Notes: a model not told the origin generated them from the sequence alone. A DNA stretch of 64,000 bases from Pandoraea thiooxydans (GCF_001931675.1 NZ_CP014839.1:4340001-4404000), one strand, 5' to 3'; positions 46,280 through 58,932 are shown, numbered from the stretch's first letter. A program made the numbers and translations.

Positions 46280-47031
46280 CGGGTTTTCGCACACTGCTGT
46301 ACAAGGAGCTGTTGCGCTTCTGGAAGGTCGGTTTTCAGACGGTCGCCGCGCCGATCATCACGGCGCTGCTTTACCTGCTGATCTTTGGCCACGTTCTCGA
46401 GGGCCGGGTAAAGGTCTACAGCCAGCTCAATTACACGGCGTTCCTGGTGCCGGGGCTGGTGATGATGAGCGTATTGCAGAATGCGTTCGCCAACAGTTCC
46501 TCGTCGCTGATTCAATCGAAAATCACCGGTAATCTGGTGTTCGTGCTGCTGCCGCCGCTCACGCATTGGGAGATGTACGCGGCCTACGTGCTGGCATCGG
46601 TGGCTCGCGGACTGACGGTCGGATTCGGGGTTTTTCTCGTCACCGTGGCTTTCACGCACCTATTGTTTGCCGATCCGCTGTGGATTCTGATGTTTGCGTT
46701 TCTGGGCGCGGCGATTCTCGGCACGCTGGGATTGATTGCGGGCATCTGGGCGGAGAAATTCGATCAGTTGGCTGCCTTCCAGAATTTCCTGATCATGCCC
46801 GCCACTTTCCTGGCGGGCGTGTTTTACTCGATTCACTCGCTCCCTCCGTTGTGGCAGGCTATTTCTCATCTGAACCCCTTTTTCTACATGATCGACGGCT
46901 TTCGCTACGGCTTTTTCGGTGTCTCCGACGTCGATCCGTTCGTCAGTCTGACGGTCGTCGGCACTACGTTTCTGGTGTTGGCGGCGATTGCTCTGCGCCT
47001 GTTGAGCACCGGCTACAAGCTGCGTCATTGA
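46276..47031 (+). CDS. ABC-2 type transporter permease (YadH-like)
   Basis: This 251-residue membrane protein has six predicted helices and the ABC-2 signature around PATFLAGVFYSIHSLPPLWQAISHLNP. It starts at the ATG 46276 that overlaps the ATPase stop. It forms an exporter with the preceding ATPase. Family members move lipids, polysaccharides or drugs; which one applies here cannot be told from the sequence. Confidence 0.93.
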   Translation: MTGFRTLLYKELLRFWKVGFQTVAAPIITALLYLLIFGHVLEGRVKVYSQLNYTAFLVPGLVMMSVLQNAFANSSSSLIQSKITGNLVFVLLPPLTHWEMYAAYVLASVARGLTVGFGVFLVTVAFTHLLFADPLWILMFAFLGAAILGTLGLIAGIWAEKFDQLAAFQNFLIMPATFLAGVFYSIHSLPPLWQAISHLNPFFYMIDGFRYGFFGVSDVDPFVSLTVVGTTFLVLAAIALRLLSTGYKLRH

Positions 47032-47052
47032 ACACATTTGCAAGGAGCGGCC

Positions 47053-47289
47053 ATGCTGCCCACCCCCGAACAGATCAAGCAATATATCGAGACAGGCCTG
47101 GCCTGTGAGCACATCGAAGTCGAAGGCGACGGCCAGCACTTCTATGCGACCATCGTCAGCAGCGCATTCGAGGGCAAACGGCTGATTCAGCGCCATCAAC
47201 TCGTCTACGGCGCGTTGGGTGAGCGCATGAAAGCGGAAATCCACGCGCTGTCGATGAAGACGTTGACGCCGGCCGAGTGGCGCGCCTGA
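47053..47289 (+). CDS. ibaG: BolA-family protein IbaG (YrbA-like)
   Basis: This 78-residue BolA-like protein has the helix IKQYIETGLACEHIEVEGDGQHFYATIVS and the conserved FEGKRLIQRHQLVYGAL with the likely iron-sulfur histidine. IbaG works with monothiol glutaredoxins. The ATG at 47053 has an AAGGAG site five bases upstream. Location just before murA is the same in E. coli (ibaG-murA). Confidence 0.94.
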   Translation: MLPTPEQIKQYIETGLACEHIEVEGDGQHFYATIVSSAFEGKRLIQRHQLVYGALGERMKAEIHALSMKTLTPAEWRA

Positions 47290-47367
47290 GGCCAGGCCGA
47301 GCAGCATCCCCCGACATTACGGCAGGAACGAAAGCAAGGTGACAAACGCATCAAACGAGTGGCGTGA

Positions 47368-49418
<2,051 letters not shown>

Positions 49419-49424
49419 CACAGC

Positions 49425-50744
49425 ATGAAGATGAAGATACGCAAACTCGATGCTGCCGCGGCGGACTTCCCGCGGCAACTGAGCCAGTTGCTCGCCTTCG
49501 AAGCGAGTGAGGACGAAGCGATCGAGCGCGCAGTCGCCGCGATTCTGGCCGACGTCAAGGCGCGTGGCGACGATGCCGTGCTCGAGTACACCAATAATTT
49601 CGACAAACTCGATGCCACCAGCATGGCGAGTCTCGAGCTGCCGCCCGGCGAGCTGGAGGCCGCGCTCGATGGCCTGGAGCCCAAGCGCCGCGCCGCGCTC
49701 GAGGCCGCCGCGGCCCGCGTGCGGGCCTATCATGAGAAGCAGCGCATCGAATGCGGCAGCCATAGCTGGCAGTACACCGAGGCCGACGGCACCGTGCTGG
49801 GGCAAAAAGTCACGCCGCTGGACCGTGTCGGCATTTATGTGCCCGGCGGCAAGGCGGCTTACCCGTCGTCGGTGCTGATGAATGCGATTCCGGCGCGCGT
49901 TGCCGGCGTCAAGGAAATCATCATGGTGGTGCCCACGCCGGGCGGCGTGCGCAACCAGCTAGTATTGGCGGCCGCCCACATCGCCGGGGTCGACCGGGTC
50001 TTCACCATCGGCGGCGCGCAGGCGGTCGGTGCGCTTGCCTACGGCACGGCGACCCTGCCGGCGGTCGACAAGATCGTCGGGCCGGGCAATGCCTATGTGG
50101 CTGCGGCCAAGCGGCGAGTGTTCGGCACCGTCGGCATCGACATGATCGCCGGTCCGTCCGAGATCCTGGTGCTGTGCGACGGGACCACCAACCCCGACTG
50201 GGTGGCGATGGATCTGTTTTCGCAGGCCGAGCACGACGAGCTGGCCCAATCGATCCTGCTTTGCCCGGACGCCGCGTATCTGGCCAAGGTCGAGGCGGCC
50301 ATGCAACGATTGATCGACGAAATGCCCCGGCAAGCGGTCATCCGCGCTTCGCTCGAAGGGCGCGGCGCGCTTATCAAGGTGCGCGACATGGACGAGGCTT
50401 GCGACATCGCCAACCAGATCGCCCCTGAACACCTCGAGATCTCCGCGCTGAACCCGCAGCCGTGGGCGGACAAGATTCGCCACGCCGGGGCGATTTTCCT
50501 GGGGCAGTTCGCCAGCGAGAGCCTGGGCGACTATTGCGCCGGGCCAAATCACGTGTTGCCGACCTCGCGTACCGCGCGCTTTTCGTCGCCGCTGGGCGTA
50601 TACGACTTCCTCAAGCGCTCGAGCCTGATTCAGGTCAGCGAGGACGGCGCCCAGATGCTGGGCGAGATCGCCGCTGAATTGGCCTATGGCGAAGGGCTGC
50701 AGGCGCACGCCCGCAGCGCCGAATACCGTTTGCGTACCTCCTGA
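49425..50744 (+). CDS. hisD: Histidinol dehydrogenase
   Basis: This 439-residue zinc enzyme oxidises histidinol to histidine in two NAD-dependent steps. Motifs include [57 protein letters not shown] and the catalytic [16 protein letters not shown]. It follows hisG by six bases. Two ATG codons at the start (MKMKIRKLD) leave the first two residues uncertain. Confidence 0.97.
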   Translation: MKMKIRKLDAAAADFPRQLSQLLAFEASEDEAIERAVAAILADVKARGDDAVLEYTNNFDKLDATSMASLELPPGELEAALDGLEPKRRAALEAAAARVRAYHEKQRIECGSHSWQYTEADGTVLGQKVTPLDRVGIYVPGGKAAYPSSVLMNAIPARVAGVKEIIMVVPTPGGVRNQLVLAAAHIAGVDRVFTIGGAQAVGALAYGTATLPAVDKIVGPGNAYVAAAKRRVFGTVGIDMIAGPSEILVLCDGTTNPDWVAMDLFSQAEHDELAQSILLCPDAAYLAKVEAAMQRLIDEMPRQAVIRASLEGRGALIKVRDMDEACDIANQIAPEHLEISALNPQPWADKIRHAGAIFLGQFASESLGDYCAGPNHVLPTSRTARFSSPLGVYDFLKRSSLIQVSEDGAQMLGEIAAELAYGEGLQAHARSAEYRLRTS

Positions 50745-50761
50745 GGCGCCGAGAACCACTC

Positions 50762-51835
50762 ATGTCCGCTTCGCTCGTGCAGCAACTGATTCGCCCCGAC
50801 GTCCTGTCGATGCACAGTTATCCGGTGCCCGATGCCACCGGCTTGCTCAAGCTCGACGCGATGGAAAATCCCTATCGCCTGCCCGACGATCTGCGCGCGG
50901 CGCTGGGCCGGCGCCTGAGCGAGGTGGCGCTGAATCGCTATCCGGCGCCGCGGCCGCAGGCGCTGCTCGACAAGCTCAAGCACGTCATGCAGGTGCCCGC
51001 CGGCCACGACGTCCTGCTGGGCAATGGCTCCGATGAAATCATCAGCATGATTGCGCTGGCCTGCGCGCGGCCCGGCGCGTCGGTGCTGGCACCGGTGCCG
51101 GGTTTCGTGATGTACGAAATGTCGGCTCGCCTGAACGGCCTCGAGTTCGTCGGCGTGCCATTGCGGGAGGATTTCGCGCTCGATCTGCCCGCCATGCTCG
51201 CGGCGATCGAGCGCCATCGGCCGGCCGTGATCTATCTGGCCTACCCGAACAATCCGACCGGTAATCTGTTCGACGAGCAGGCGATGCAAGCCATCATCGC
51301 GGCCGCCACCCATAGCCTGGTGGTCGTCGACGAGGCTTATCAGCCATTTGCGCAACGCAGCTGGATGGCGCGCCTGCCCGATTTCACCAATTTGGTGGTG
51401 ATGCGCACCGTGTCCAAGCTCGGCCTGGCGGGTATTCGTCTCGGTTATCTGGCCGGCTCGCCGGCCTGGCTCGCACAGTTCGATAAAGTGCGGCCGCCCT
51501 ACAACGTCAATGTGCTGACGCAGGCGACGACCGATTTCATGCTCGAGCACGTCGACGTGCTCGACGCGCAGGCTGCGACCCTGAGGGCCGAACGGCAGCG
51601 CCTGAGCGAGGCGCTCGGTGCGATACCGGGCGTGACGGTGTATCCGAGCGACGCCAACTTCCTGCTGATTCGCGTGCCGGATGCAGCAAAAACCTTCGAT
51701 GGGATGCTGGCGCGCGGGGTTTTGATCAAAAACGTGGGTAAAATGCACACATTGCTGTCCCAATGCCTGCGTTTGACCGTCAGCTCACCGGAGGAAAATG
51801 CCGTGATGCTGGCGGCGCTCGATGCCTCGTTGTGA
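50762..51835 (+). CDS. hisC: Histidinol-phosphate aminotransferase
   Basis: This 357-residue PLP enzyme transfers an amino group to imidazole acetol phosphate. The PLP lysine is in [34 protein letters not shown] and [11 protein letters not shown] are class II aminotransferase motifs. It is 17 bases after hisD and 56 bases before hisB. Confidence 0.96.
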   Translation: MSASLVQQLIRPDVLSMHSYPVPDATGLLKLDAMENPYRLPDDLRAALGRRLSEVALNRYPAPRPQALLDKLKHVMQVPAGHDVLLGNGSDEIISMIALACARPGASVLAPVPGFVMYEMSARLNGLEFVGVPLREDFALDLPAMLAAIERHRPAVIYLAYPNNPTGNLFDEQAMQAIIAAATHSLVVVDEAYQPFAQRSWMARLPDFTNLVVMRTVSKLGLAGIRLGYLAGSPAWLAQFDKVRPPYNVNVLTQATTDFMLEHVDVLDAQAATLRAERQRLSEALGAIPGVTVYPSDANFLLIRVPDAAKTFDGMLARGVLIKNVGKMHTLLSQCLRLTVSSPEENAVMLAALDASL

Positions 51836-51891
51836 ACGAGCGAGCGGGATAGGCGGCAATTTCCATTTCTCTGAACGGACCCAACAACATC

Positions 51892-52479
51892 ATGCGCATC
51901 GCGGAAGTCGTTCGCAACACCAGCGAAACGCAAATACGCGTCCAGGTCAATCTCGACGGCACCGGTGAGCGTCATCTGGCCACTGGCGTGGCATTTCTCG
52001 ATCACATGCTGGACCAGATCGCCCGCCACGGGCTCATCGATCTGGATGTCGAGGCCAACGGAGATCTGCACATCGACGACCACCACACCGTGGAAGACGT
52101 CGGCATAACGCTGGGTCAGGCGGTAGCCAAGGCTGTCGGCGACAAGAAAGGTATCGTGCGCTATGGGCACAGTTACGTGCCGCTCGATGAGGCGTTGTCG
52201 CGCGTGGTCGTCGATTTCTCGGGGCGCCCCGGGCTGGAGTTCCACGTGCCGTTCACGCGCGCGCGGGTCGGCAGTTTCGACGTCGACCTGACCATCGAGT
52301 TCTTCCGCGGTTTCGTCAATCACGCGGGGGTTACGCTGCACGTCGACAATTTGCGGGGCATCAATGCCCACCATCAGTGCGAAACGGTGTTCAAGGCGTT
52401 TGGCCGCGCGTTGCGCATGGCGCTCGAAATCGACCCGCGCGCCGCTGGAGCGATTCCGTCGACCAAGGGCAGTCTATGA
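51892..52479 (+). CDS. hisB: Imidazoleglycerol-phosphate dehydratase
   Basis: This 195-residue manganese enzyme removes water from imidazoleglycerol phosphate. It has the histidine motifs [24 protein letters not shown] and GINAHHQCE. It is the monofunctional form: the histidinol-phosphatase domain of the enterobacterial HisB is absent, so that activity must come from another gene. It is followed by marC. Confidence 0.97.
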   Translation: MRIAEVVRNTSETQIRVQVNLDGTGERHLATGVAFLDHMLDQIARHGLIDLDVEANGDLHIDDHHTVEDVGITLGQAVAKAVGDKKGIVRYGHSYVPLDEALSRVVVDFSGRPGLEFHVPFTRARVGSFDVDLTIEFFRGFVNHAGVTLHVDNLRGINAHHQCETVFKAFGRALRMALEIDPRAAGAIPSTKGSL

Positions 52480-52512
52480 AATCGCCGGCCGAGCCGATCG
52501 GGTGCTGAGGTC

Positions 52513-53151
52513 ATGACGAACACCCATACGCTGGATGTTCTCAAATCGTTCATTTCGCTGTTGGCGTTGATCAACCCGATAGGCGCTATTCCGCTGTTCA
52601 TCAGCTTGACCGAGCAGCAAACGCCCGCCGAGAAGCAAGCCACGCTTCGGACCACGGCGATTTCGGTGGCGCTGGTGGTGGCCTGCTCGGCGCTGTTCGG
52701 CGAGCGAATCATCCATTTTTTCGGTATCTCGGTGGCGTCGCTGGAGGTCGGCGGCGGTGTCATCATGCTGTTGATGGCTGTCAACATGCTGAATGCGCAG
52801 GTTGGCAACACGCGCTCCACGGCCGAGGAGCGCGACGAAGCCGGCGCGCGCCAGAACGTAGCGGTCGTGCCCCTGGCGATCCCGCTGCTGACCGGGCCAG
52901 GAACCATCAGCACGGTGATCGTCTATGCCGGCAGGTCTCAGCATTGGTATGACCTGCTGTTCCTGTTGGCGGTCGGGGCGCTGCTCGGGTTCGTTACCTG
53001 GCTGGCCTTGCGCATGGCCGAGCCGATCGAAGGCTGGCTTGGTCGCACCGGCATCAACGTCGGCACGCGGCTGATGGGTTTGATTCTGTCCGCGTTGGCG
53101 GTGGAATTTATCGTGGATGGTTTGAAAATATTGTTGCCAGGTTTGAGATGA
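52513..53151 (+). CDS. MarC-family integral membrane protein
   Basis: This 212-residue protein has six predicted membrane helices and family features [15 protein letters not shown] and [22 protein letters not shown]. The function of MarC/UPF0056 proteins is not established. It lies inside the his operon between hisB and hisH, overlapping hisH by four bases (ATGA), so it is surely co-translated; this insertion is a known Burkholderiales arrangement, not an error. Confidence 0.93.
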   Translation: MTNTHTLDVLKSFISLLALINPIGAIPLFISLTEQQTPAEKQATLRTTAISVALVVACSALFGERIIHFFGISVASLEVGGGVIMLLMAVNMLNAQVGNTRSTAEERDEAGARQNVAVVPLAIPLLTGPGTISTVIVYAGRSQHWYDLLFLLAVGALLGFVTWLALRMAEPIEGWLGRTGINVGTRLMGLILSALAVEFIVDGLKILLPGLR

Positions 53152-53792
53152 CGAACAAGATTGCGATTGTCGACTACGGGATGGGCAATATCCGCTCGGT
53201 CTACCAGGCCCTGCGCGCCGCCGCGCCGCAAGCCGACGTCAATGTCAGCGCCGACGCCGGCCAGATCGTGGCTGCCGACCGCGTGGTATTGCCAGGGCAG
53301 GGTGCGATGCCCGACTGCATGCGCAGTCTGCGCGAATCGGGCCTGCGCGATGCGGTGCTGGAAGTCGCCCGGCGCGGCAGCCCGTTGCTGGGCGTGTGCG
53401 TCGGTGAACAGATGCTGTTCGACGTGAGCGAGGAAGGCGATACGCCGGGGCTTGGGCTGCTGCCCGGCAAGGTCGTGCGCTTCAGGCTCGAGGGCCGCCT
53501 GCAGGACGACGGTTCCCGTTTCAAGGTGCCGCAAATGGGCTGGAATCGCGTGCATCAGCGCCGCCCGCATGCGCTGTGGCAGGGCATCCCCGACGAAAGC
53601 TATTTCTATTTTGTGCACAGCTACTACGTGCAGCCGGCCAACGAGGCCGATATCGTCGGCGAAACCGAGTATGGCGTGCGCTTTACGTGCGCGGTGGCAA
53701 ACGCTAATATTTTCGCGACGCAGTTTCACCCTGAAAAAAGCGCAGAGGCGGGCCTGACCTTATATCGCAATTTTGTTCACTGGAACCCCTGA
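53148..53792 (+). CDS. hisH: Imidazole glycerol phosphate synthase subunit HisH
   Basis: This 214-residue glutamine amidotransferase frees ammonia that HisF uses. The catalytic Cys lies in [13 protein letters not shown] (near residue 84), and the His-Glu pair in [14 protein letters not shown]. The opening [14 protein letters not shown] is typical. It overlaps marC by four bases; a 170-base gap follows before hisA. Confidence 0.97.
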   Translation: MTNKIAIVDYGMGNIRSVYQALRAAAPQADVNVSADAGQIVAADRVVLPGQGAMPDCMRSLRESGLRDAVLEVARRGSPLLGVCVGEQMLFDVSEEGDTPGLGLLPGKVVRFRLEGRLQDDGSRFKVPQMGWNRVHQRRPHALWQGIPDESYFYFVHSYYVQPANEADIVGETEYGVRFTCAVANANIFATQFHPEKSAEAGLTLYRNFVHWNP

Positions 53793-53962
53793 ATCCGTCT
53801 TGCGGCGGGGCCTGGCGCGATCACCGCAAGCCGGGCGCCGGCGCGGGATACCCATCGCGTCGCATGTTGTACTAATATGAACCCGACACGCCGTCGCCAA
53901 GCCTGGCCAGTATTGGGGCTAGCTTAATTCCTTTCTTTCACTTGTAAGCATCACGATTATCT
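53793..53962. other. Gap between hisH and hisA
   Basis: These 170 bases are the largest break in the his operon. They hold a CTTGCGG/CCGCAAG inverted repeat (53799-53830, 18-base loop) and an AT-rich second half with no clear promoter. The hisA ATG has no good Shine-Dalgarno sequence. A secondary promoter or a control RNA could be here, but no specific element is recognised. Confidence 0.5.
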
Positions 53963-54712
53963 ATGCTGCTCATCCCGGCCATCGACCTGAAAGACGGTCA
54001 ATGTGTTCGCCTCAAGCAAGGCGATATGGATCAAGCCACCGTGTTTTCCGAGGACCCCGCCGCCATGGCACGCCATTGGGTGGAGCAGGGAGCTCGCAGG
54101 CTGCATCTTGTCGACCTGAATGGCGCCTTTGCAGGCAAGCCTCGCAATGAGGCGGCCATCCGCTCGATCATTGCCGAGGTCGGCGAGGAAGTGCCGGTGC
54201 AACTGGGCGGCGGGATTCGCGATCTGAACACGATCGAGCGTTATCTCGACGGCGGCCTGTCGTACGTCATCATCGGTACCGCGGCGGTCAAGAACCCGGG
54301 CTTCCTCAAAGATGCCTGCGCGGCGTTCGGTGGCCACATCATCGTCGGACTCGACGCCAAGGACGGCAAGGTCGCCACCGATGGCTGGAGCAAGCTGACC
54401 GGCCACGAGGTCGTCGATCTGGCGCGCAAGTTCGAGGATTACGGCGTCGAGGCGATCGTCTACACCGACATCGGCCGCGACGGCATGCTGCAGGGGATCA
54501 ATATCGACGCGACCGTTCGCCTGGCGCAAGCCGTCACGGTGTCGGTGATCGCCAGTGGCGGCTTGTCCAAGCTCGACGATATCAACGCGCTTTGCGCGGT
54601 CGAAAGGGAAGGCGTGGACGGCGTGATTTGCGGTCGCGCGATCTATTCCGGCGAACTGAATTTCGCCAGCGCGCAAGACCGCGCGGACCAATTGAGCGAA
54701 GGAGCGGCGTAG
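53963..54712 (+). CDS. hisA: Phosphoribosylformimino-5-aminoimidazole carboxamide ribotide isomerase
   Basis: This 249-residue TIM barrel isomerises ProFAR to PRFAR. Catalytic aspartates are in [16 protein letters not shown] and [12 protein letters not shown]; phosphate loops are [10 protein letters not shown] and [10 protein letters not shown]. It is 25 bases before its structural relative hisF. Confidence 0.97.
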   Translation: MLLIPAIDLKDGQCVRLKQGDMDQATVFSEDPAAMARHWVEQGARRLHLVDLNGAFAGKPRNEAAIRSIIAEVGEEVPVQLGGGIRDLNTIERYLDGGLSYVIIGTAAVKNPGFLKDACAAFGGHIIVGLDAKDGKVATDGWSKLTGHEVVDLARKFEDYGVEAIVYTDIGRDGMLQGINIDATVRLAQAVTVSVIASGGLSKLDDINALCAVEREGVDGVICGRAIYSGELNFASAQDRADQLSEGAA

Positions 54713-54737
54713 CCGGCCGGCGGCCGCGCGCACATCT

Positions 54738-55517
54738 ATGGCACTACCCAAACGCATTATTCCCTGCCTCGACGTGACGGCGGGACGAGTCGTCAAAGGG
54801 GTCAATTTCGTCGAACTGCGCGACGCCGGCGATCCGGTCGAAATCGCGCGCCGCTATGGCGACCAGGGCGCCGACGAACTGACCTTTCTCGACATCACGG
54901 CGACCTCCGATGGACGTGACCTGATTTTGCCGATCATCGAGGCCGTTGCCGCCCAGGTATTCATCCCGCTGACCGTCGGCGGTGGCGTGCGCACCGTGCC
55001 CGACGTGCGGCGCCTGCTCAACGCCGGGGCCGACAAGGTCAGCATGAATTCCTCCGCCGTGGCCGATCCCCAATTGGTGGGCGACGCGGCTAGCAAATAT
55101 GGCTCTCAATGCATCGTCGTGGCGATCGACGCCAAGCGCAGCGCCGGCACCGAGGCTGGCGAGGCGCCCCGCTGGGAGGTCTTCACGCACGGCGGGCGCA
55201 AGGGCACGGGGCTCGACGTGATCGAGTGGGCCAAGCGCGTCGAATCGCTCGGGGCCGGCGAAATCCTGCTCACCAGCATGGACCGCGATGGTACGAAGAA
55301 TGGATTCGACCTGGCACTCACACGCGCGGTGTCCGATGCCGTCGGCATCCCGGTCATTGCCTCGGGCGGCGTCGGCAGTCTGGCCGACCTGGCCGATGGC
55401 GTTACGCAAGGGCATGCCGACGCGGTGCTGGCCGCCAGCATTTTCCACTACGGCGAATTCACGGTGGGTCAAGCCAAGCGCTACATGGCCGACCACGGCA
55501 TTGCCGTCAGGCTTTAG
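54738..55517 (+). CDS. hisF: Imidazole glycerol phosphate synthase subunit HisF
   Basis: This 259-residue TIM barrel closes the imidazole ring using ammonia from HisH, giving imidazoleglycerol phosphate and AICAR. Catalytic aspartates are in [15 protein letters not shown] and [26 protein letters not shown] and [11 protein letters not shown] bind phosphate. The HisH-HisF complex is made from this one operon. Confidence 0.97.
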   Translation: MALPKRIIPCLDVTAGRVVKGVNFVELRDAGDPVEIARRYGDQGADELTFLDITATSDGRDLILPIIEAVAAQVFIPLTVGGGVRTVPDVRRLLNAGADKVSMNSSAVADPQLVGDAASKYGSQCIVVAIDAKRSAGTEAGEAPRWEVFTHGGRKGTGLDVIEWAKRVESLGAGEILLTSMDRDGTKNGFDLALTRAVSDAVGIPVIASGGVGSLADLADGVTQGHADAVLAASIFHYGEFTVGQAKRYMADHGIAVRL

Positions 55518-55582
55518 TGCGGCAGCCCACCGACGCCAGCGGGCCGTTGGACGTCAACCAACCGGGACTACAGGAAACGATC

Positions 55583-55981
55583 ATGTCTGCTAACTGGCTG
55601 GACAAGGTGAATTGGGACGAGCGAGGGCTGGTGCCCGCCATCGCGCAGGAAGTCGGCAGCAACGATGTGCTGATGGTCGCGTGGATGAATCGCGAGGCAT
55701 TGGCGCGCACGGTCGAGACGGGCGAGGCGGTTTACTGGTCGCGCTCGCGCAACCGGCTCTGGCACAAGGGCGAAGAGTCCGGCCATGTGCAGACGGTCCG
55801 TGAAATCCGCCTGGACTGCGATGAAGACGTGGTGTTGCTCAAGGTCGAGCAACACGGCGGCATCGCCTGTCACACGGGGCGGCACGCCTGTTTCTTTCAG
55901 AAATTCGAGGGCAATGCGGCCGACGGCACCTGGAGCGCGGTCGAGCCTGTACTGAAAGATCCGCACAGCATTTACAAGTAA
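55583..55981 (+). CDS. hisI: Phosphoribosyl-AMP cyclohydrolase
   Basis: This 132-residue zinc enzyme opens the adenine ring of PR-AMP. It has the ligand region [29 protein letters not shown], with Asp, Asp and Cys metal sites. The separate HisE gene follows after 12 bases, unlike the fused enzyme of enterobacteria. Confidence 0.96.
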   Translation: MSANWLDKVNWDERGLVPAIAQEVGSNDVLMVAWMNREALARTVETGEAVYWSRSRNRLWHKGEESGHVQTVREIRLDCDEDVVLLKVEQHGGIACHTGRHACFFQKFEGNAADGTWSAVEPVLKDPHSIYK

Positions 55982-55993
55982 ATAGGTTCAAGC

Positions 55994-56359
55994 ATGAGCG
56001 ATACCCTGCGCCGCCTGGCGGCTGTCATCGAATCCCGCAAGGGCGGCGATCCCGAGAAGTCATACGTGGCTCGCCTGTTTCACAAGGGCGACGATGGCAT
56101 CCTCAAGAAGATCGGCGAGGAAGCCACCGAAGTCGTGATGGCGGCCAAGGATGCCCAACACGCCGGCAACCAGGGCGATACGCGTGCCAAACTGGTCGGC
56201 GAAACGGCGGATCTCTGGTTTCATTGCATGGTGATGCTGGCGCACCACGACCTGTCGCCCGACGACGTACTGACCGAGTTGGCCCGTCGGGAGGGACTCT
56301 CCGGCATCGAGGAAAAGGCCCTGCGCAAGGTGCGTGCTCGCGAGCAGGCGGGCGATTGA
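55994..56359 (+). CDS. hisE: Phosphoribosyl-ATP pyrophosphatase
   Basis: This 121-residue MazG-like enzyme removes pyrophosphate from PR-ATP. It has the helix [22 protein letters not shown] and [19 protein letters not shown] with acidic metal ligands. It ends the histidine genes, but the next reading frame starts 46 bases later on the same strand. Confidence 0.95.
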   Translation: MSDTLRRLAAVIESRKGGDPEKSYVARLFHKGDDGILKKIGEEATEVVMAAKDAQHAGNQGDTRAKLVGETADLWFHCMVMLAHHDLSPDDVLTELARREGLSGIEEKALRKVRAREQAGD

Positions 56360-56405
56360 GTCGCACGAGCGGCGCATCTCACTACCATTTGTCGGGGGGC
56401 ACCTG

Positions 56406-56768
56406 ATGACCGATTATCCGGCGGCGCACACGCCGCTCGACGCCGAACAGGACGACAAGCTCCGCAAGCTCACGCATATCCTGTATGCGTTGTACGCCAT
56501 TTTCTGGCTGACCGGCGGAGTGACCGCGCTGGTGGCGATCATCATCAATTACGTCAAGCGAGACGACGTCGCCGGCACGCTTTACGAATCCCATTTCGAC
56601 TGGCAAATTCGCACCTTCTGGTGGTCGGTTCTATGGGGCGTGATCGGCGTGGCGCTGGCTCTGGTGCTGGTCGGCTTTGCCGTGTTGTGGGTGTTGGGCA
56701 TCTGGACGCTCTACCGTATCGTCAAGGGTTGGCTCTATCTCCATGACGGCAAGCGCATGTACCCATGA
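56406..56768 (+). CDS. Small membrane protein of the his operon (DUF4870-like)
   Basis: This 120-residue protein has three predicted membrane segments (LYALYAIFWLTGGVTALVAIIINYV; TFWWSVLWGVIGVALALVLVGFAVLWVLG; a third towards IWTLYRIVKGW). It resembles small DUF4870 proteins found next to hisE in related species. Its function is unknown. The ATG at 56406 follows a GGGGG purine site; the frame is open further upstream but overlaps hisE. Confidence 0.75.
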   Translation: MTDYPAAHTPLDAEQDDKLRKLTHILYALYAIFWLTGGVTALVAIIINYVKRDDVAGTLYESHFDWQIRTFWWSVLWGVIGVALALVLVGFAVLWVLGIWTLYRIVKGWLYLHDGKRMYP

Positions 56769-56822
56769 TGGCGACCCGGTCATGACAACGTCGCGCCGCG
56801 CGACTCAAAAAAACGAGGGCAT

Positions 56823-57194
56823 ATGAGTCACGAGAATTGTATTTTCTGCAAGATCGCCGCGGGTCAAATTCCTGGCAAGCGGGTGTTCGAAGACGATCAA
56901 CTGATCGTCATTCACGACATCAATCCGGCCGCCAAGCTGCATTTGCTGGTCATCCCGAAGCGGCATATCGAGACACTGGCCGATTGCCTGCCAGAAAATC
57001 CGGCGGATCAGGCGTTGCTTGGTAGAATGCTTGCGTTGGCGCCCAATCTGGCTCGTGAGCAAGGCCATGGTTATGCCGATGGCGCGGGCGGATTCCGTGT
57101 GGTAATTAATACGGGGCCGGATGGTGGCCAAGAGGTCTATCATTTACATATGCATGTGCTGGCCGGACCACGGCCATGGAAGCGCATGGGATGA
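56823..57194 (+). CDS. HIT-family hydrolase (HinT-like)
   Basis: This 123-residue protein has the HIT triad VYHLHMHVLAG (HxHxHxx) near residue 105 and the family opening CIFCKIAAGQIPGK with possible zinc cysteines. HinT proteins hydrolyse nucleoside phosphoramidates and adenylates. It lies between the his genes and tatABC, conserved in this order in Burkholderiales. Confidence 0.95.
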   Translation: MSHENCIFCKIAAGQIPGKRVFEDDQLIVIHDINPAAKLHLLVIPKRHIETLADCLPENPADQALLGRMLALAPNLAREQGHGYADGAGGFRVVINTGPDGGQEVYHLHMHVLAGPRPWKRMG

Positions 57195-57314
57195 CGGCGT
57201 GGCAACCGGCCAAATACCGGACACCACAGGTTTTCAAGGGGTTGATGCCTATCCGGCTGGATTGGCGTCGTGTTTGCCGGGCGGCACAGCCGCACGGCTG
57301 CAAGGAGAGTGGAT

Positions 57315-57566
57315 ATGGGTTCGTTGAGCATTTGGCATTGGTTGATCGTGCTGGTCATCGTGATGATGGTGTTTGGCACCAAGAAGCTGCGCAATATCGG
57401 CAGCGATCTGGGCGGCGCGGTCAAGGGCTTCAAGGAAGGCATGAAGGAAGGCGATAGCACGACTTCGACGTCGGCCGCCTCCGACAAGCCGGCAGTGAAA
57501 GAACTGCGCGACGGCAACGCGATCGACGTGGAAGTCAAGGATAGCAGCAGCCAAAAGCAAGGTTGA
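57315..57566 (+). CDS. tatA: Sec-independent translocase protein TatA
   Basis: This 83-residue protein has an N-terminal membrane helix ([17 protein letters not shown]), then the [21 protein letters not shown] amphipathic helix of TatA and a Ser/Lys-rich tail. TatA rings form the pore for folded proteins with twin-arginine signals, such as MsrP and the Rieske protein in this window. An AGGAGAG site precedes the ATG at 57315. Confidence 0.96.
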   Translation: MGSLSIWHWLIVLVIVMMVFGTKKLRNIGSDLGGAVKGFKEGMKEGDSTTSTSAASDKPAVKELRDGNAIDVEVKDSSSQKQG

Positions 57567-57576
57567 GGCGCGCGGC

Positions 57577-58089
57577 ATGTTCGATTTCGATCTATCCAAG
57601 ATGATGCTGATCGGTATCGTGGCGCTGGTCGTCATCGGTCCCGAGCGTTTGCCCAAGGTCGCGCGCACCGCGGGCGCGCTGTTCGGCCGGGCGCAACGCT
57701 ACATCAACGACGTTAAGGCTGAAGTCAGCCGCGAAATCGAGCTCGACGGCCTGCGTTCCATGCGCGCGGAATTCGAGGACGCAGCCCGTCAAACCGAGGC
57801 GGCCATTCGCAAGAACCTAAAGGAGCAGGAGAGCGCGCTCAATGAAGCCTGGCAGAGCGCGGTAGCGGGGGATAGCGCGACTGCCGAGACGACCGATGGC
57901 ATGATCGAGTCGCGTATCGGCAGTTCGCTGCGAACAACGACCAAGCGTCGCAACTGGCGCGTGCGGCAGAGCGCCACACCGGTCTGGTTCAAGAAGGCGA
58001 GTCTCAAACGGACCCAGGTGCAGTCGGCGGCGGCGCGTGTAGCGCGTCACACGCCGGCCCGCATGCGGCGGCCGGCCAGATTCTTCTAA
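57577..58089 (+). CDS. tatB: Sec-independent translocase protein TatB
   Basis: This 170-residue protein opens MFDFDLSKMMLIGIVALVVIGPERLPKVARTAGALFG, the TatB helix and hinge, then an amphipathic helix (EVSREIELDGLRSMRAEFEDAARQ). The basic C-terminal half is variable. TatB and TatC bind the signal peptide. It is ten bases after tatA. Confidence 0.96.
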   Translation: MFDFDLSKMMLIGIVALVVIGPERLPKVARTAGALFGRAQRYINDVKAEVSREIELDGLRSMRAEFEDAARQTEAAIRKNLKEQESALNEAWQSAVAGDSATAETTDGMIESRIGSSLRTTTKRRNWRVRQSATPVWFKKASLKRTQVQSAAARVARHTPARMRRPARFF

Positions 58090-58140
58090 TAATGCGGCGC
58101 CGGTCCGGCGAGCCGCGATAACCTCTCATTAAGGTCGGGC

Positions 58141-58932
58141 GTGAGCGACGACAACCAAGTTTCGGATGAGGGCAACGAAACCTTCATCTCGCATCTGATC
58201 GAATTGCGTGACCGGATCATTCGGGCAGGCGCTTCGGTGATCGTGATTTTCTTCGGGCTGGTGTACTGGGCGCCGGACATTTTCCGGCTGCTGTCGCGGC
58301 CGCTCACACGCAATCTTCCGGCTGGCGGCAAGATGATCGTGACCGATGTGACCGGCTCGTTTTTCGTTCCGATGAAAGTCACGATGATGGTCGCTTTCGT
58401 CATCGCGCTGCCGTTCGTGCTCTACCAGGCCTGGGCTTTCATTGCGCCCGGGCTGTACAAGCATGAAAAAAAGCTGGTGATGCCGCTGGTGGTCAGCAGC
58501 TATGTTCTGTTCCTGCTGGGGATGGTGTTCGCGTACTTCCTGGTGTTTCCCACCATCTTTCATTTCATGGCGCACTACAACGCCCCGTTGGGCGCGCAGA
58601 TGAACACCGACATCGATAACTACGTCAGCTTCGTGCTGACCATGTTTCTCGCGTTCGGGGTGACTTTCGAGGTGCCGGTGGTGTTGGTAGTGCTGGTGCG
58701 CATGGGTTTCGTCAGCATTGCCAAGCTCAAGCAGATGCGTCCCTATGCGGTTGTCGGCGCGTTCATCGTCGCCGCCGTCGTCACGCCGCCCGACATGCTT
58801 TCGATGATGATGCTCGCGGTGCCCCTGTGCCTGCTTTATGAATTCGGCATCATCGCGGCCCGCCTGTGGGCGAAAAACCGGCCGGCTGAGGACGCCGACG
58901 AGGCCGACGAGGCGGAAGAATCCGCGTCCTGA
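58141..58932 (+). CDS. tatC: Sec-independent translocase protein TatC
   Basis: This 263-residue protein has six predicted helices and the TatC motifs FISHLIELRDRIIRAG, FFVPMKVTMMVAFVIALPFVLYQAWAFIAPGLY and FGVTFEVPVVLVVL. It starts at GTG 58141 with an AAGG site. The C-terminus is acidic (EDADEADEAEE). It completes the tatABC set. Confidence 0.96.
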   Translation: MSDDNQVSDEGNETFISHLIELRDRIIRAGASVIVIFFGLVYWAPDIFRLLSRPLTRNLPAGGKMIVTDVTGSFFVPMKVTMMVAFVIALPFVLYQAWAFIAPGLYKHEKKLVMPLVVSSYVLFLLGMVFAYFLVFPTIFHFMAHYNAPLGAQMNTDIDNYVSFVLTMFLAFGVTFEVPVVLVVLVRMGFVSIAKLKQMRPYAVVGAFIVAAVVTPPDMLSMMMLAVPLCLLYEFGIIAARLWAKNRPAEDADEADEAEESAS

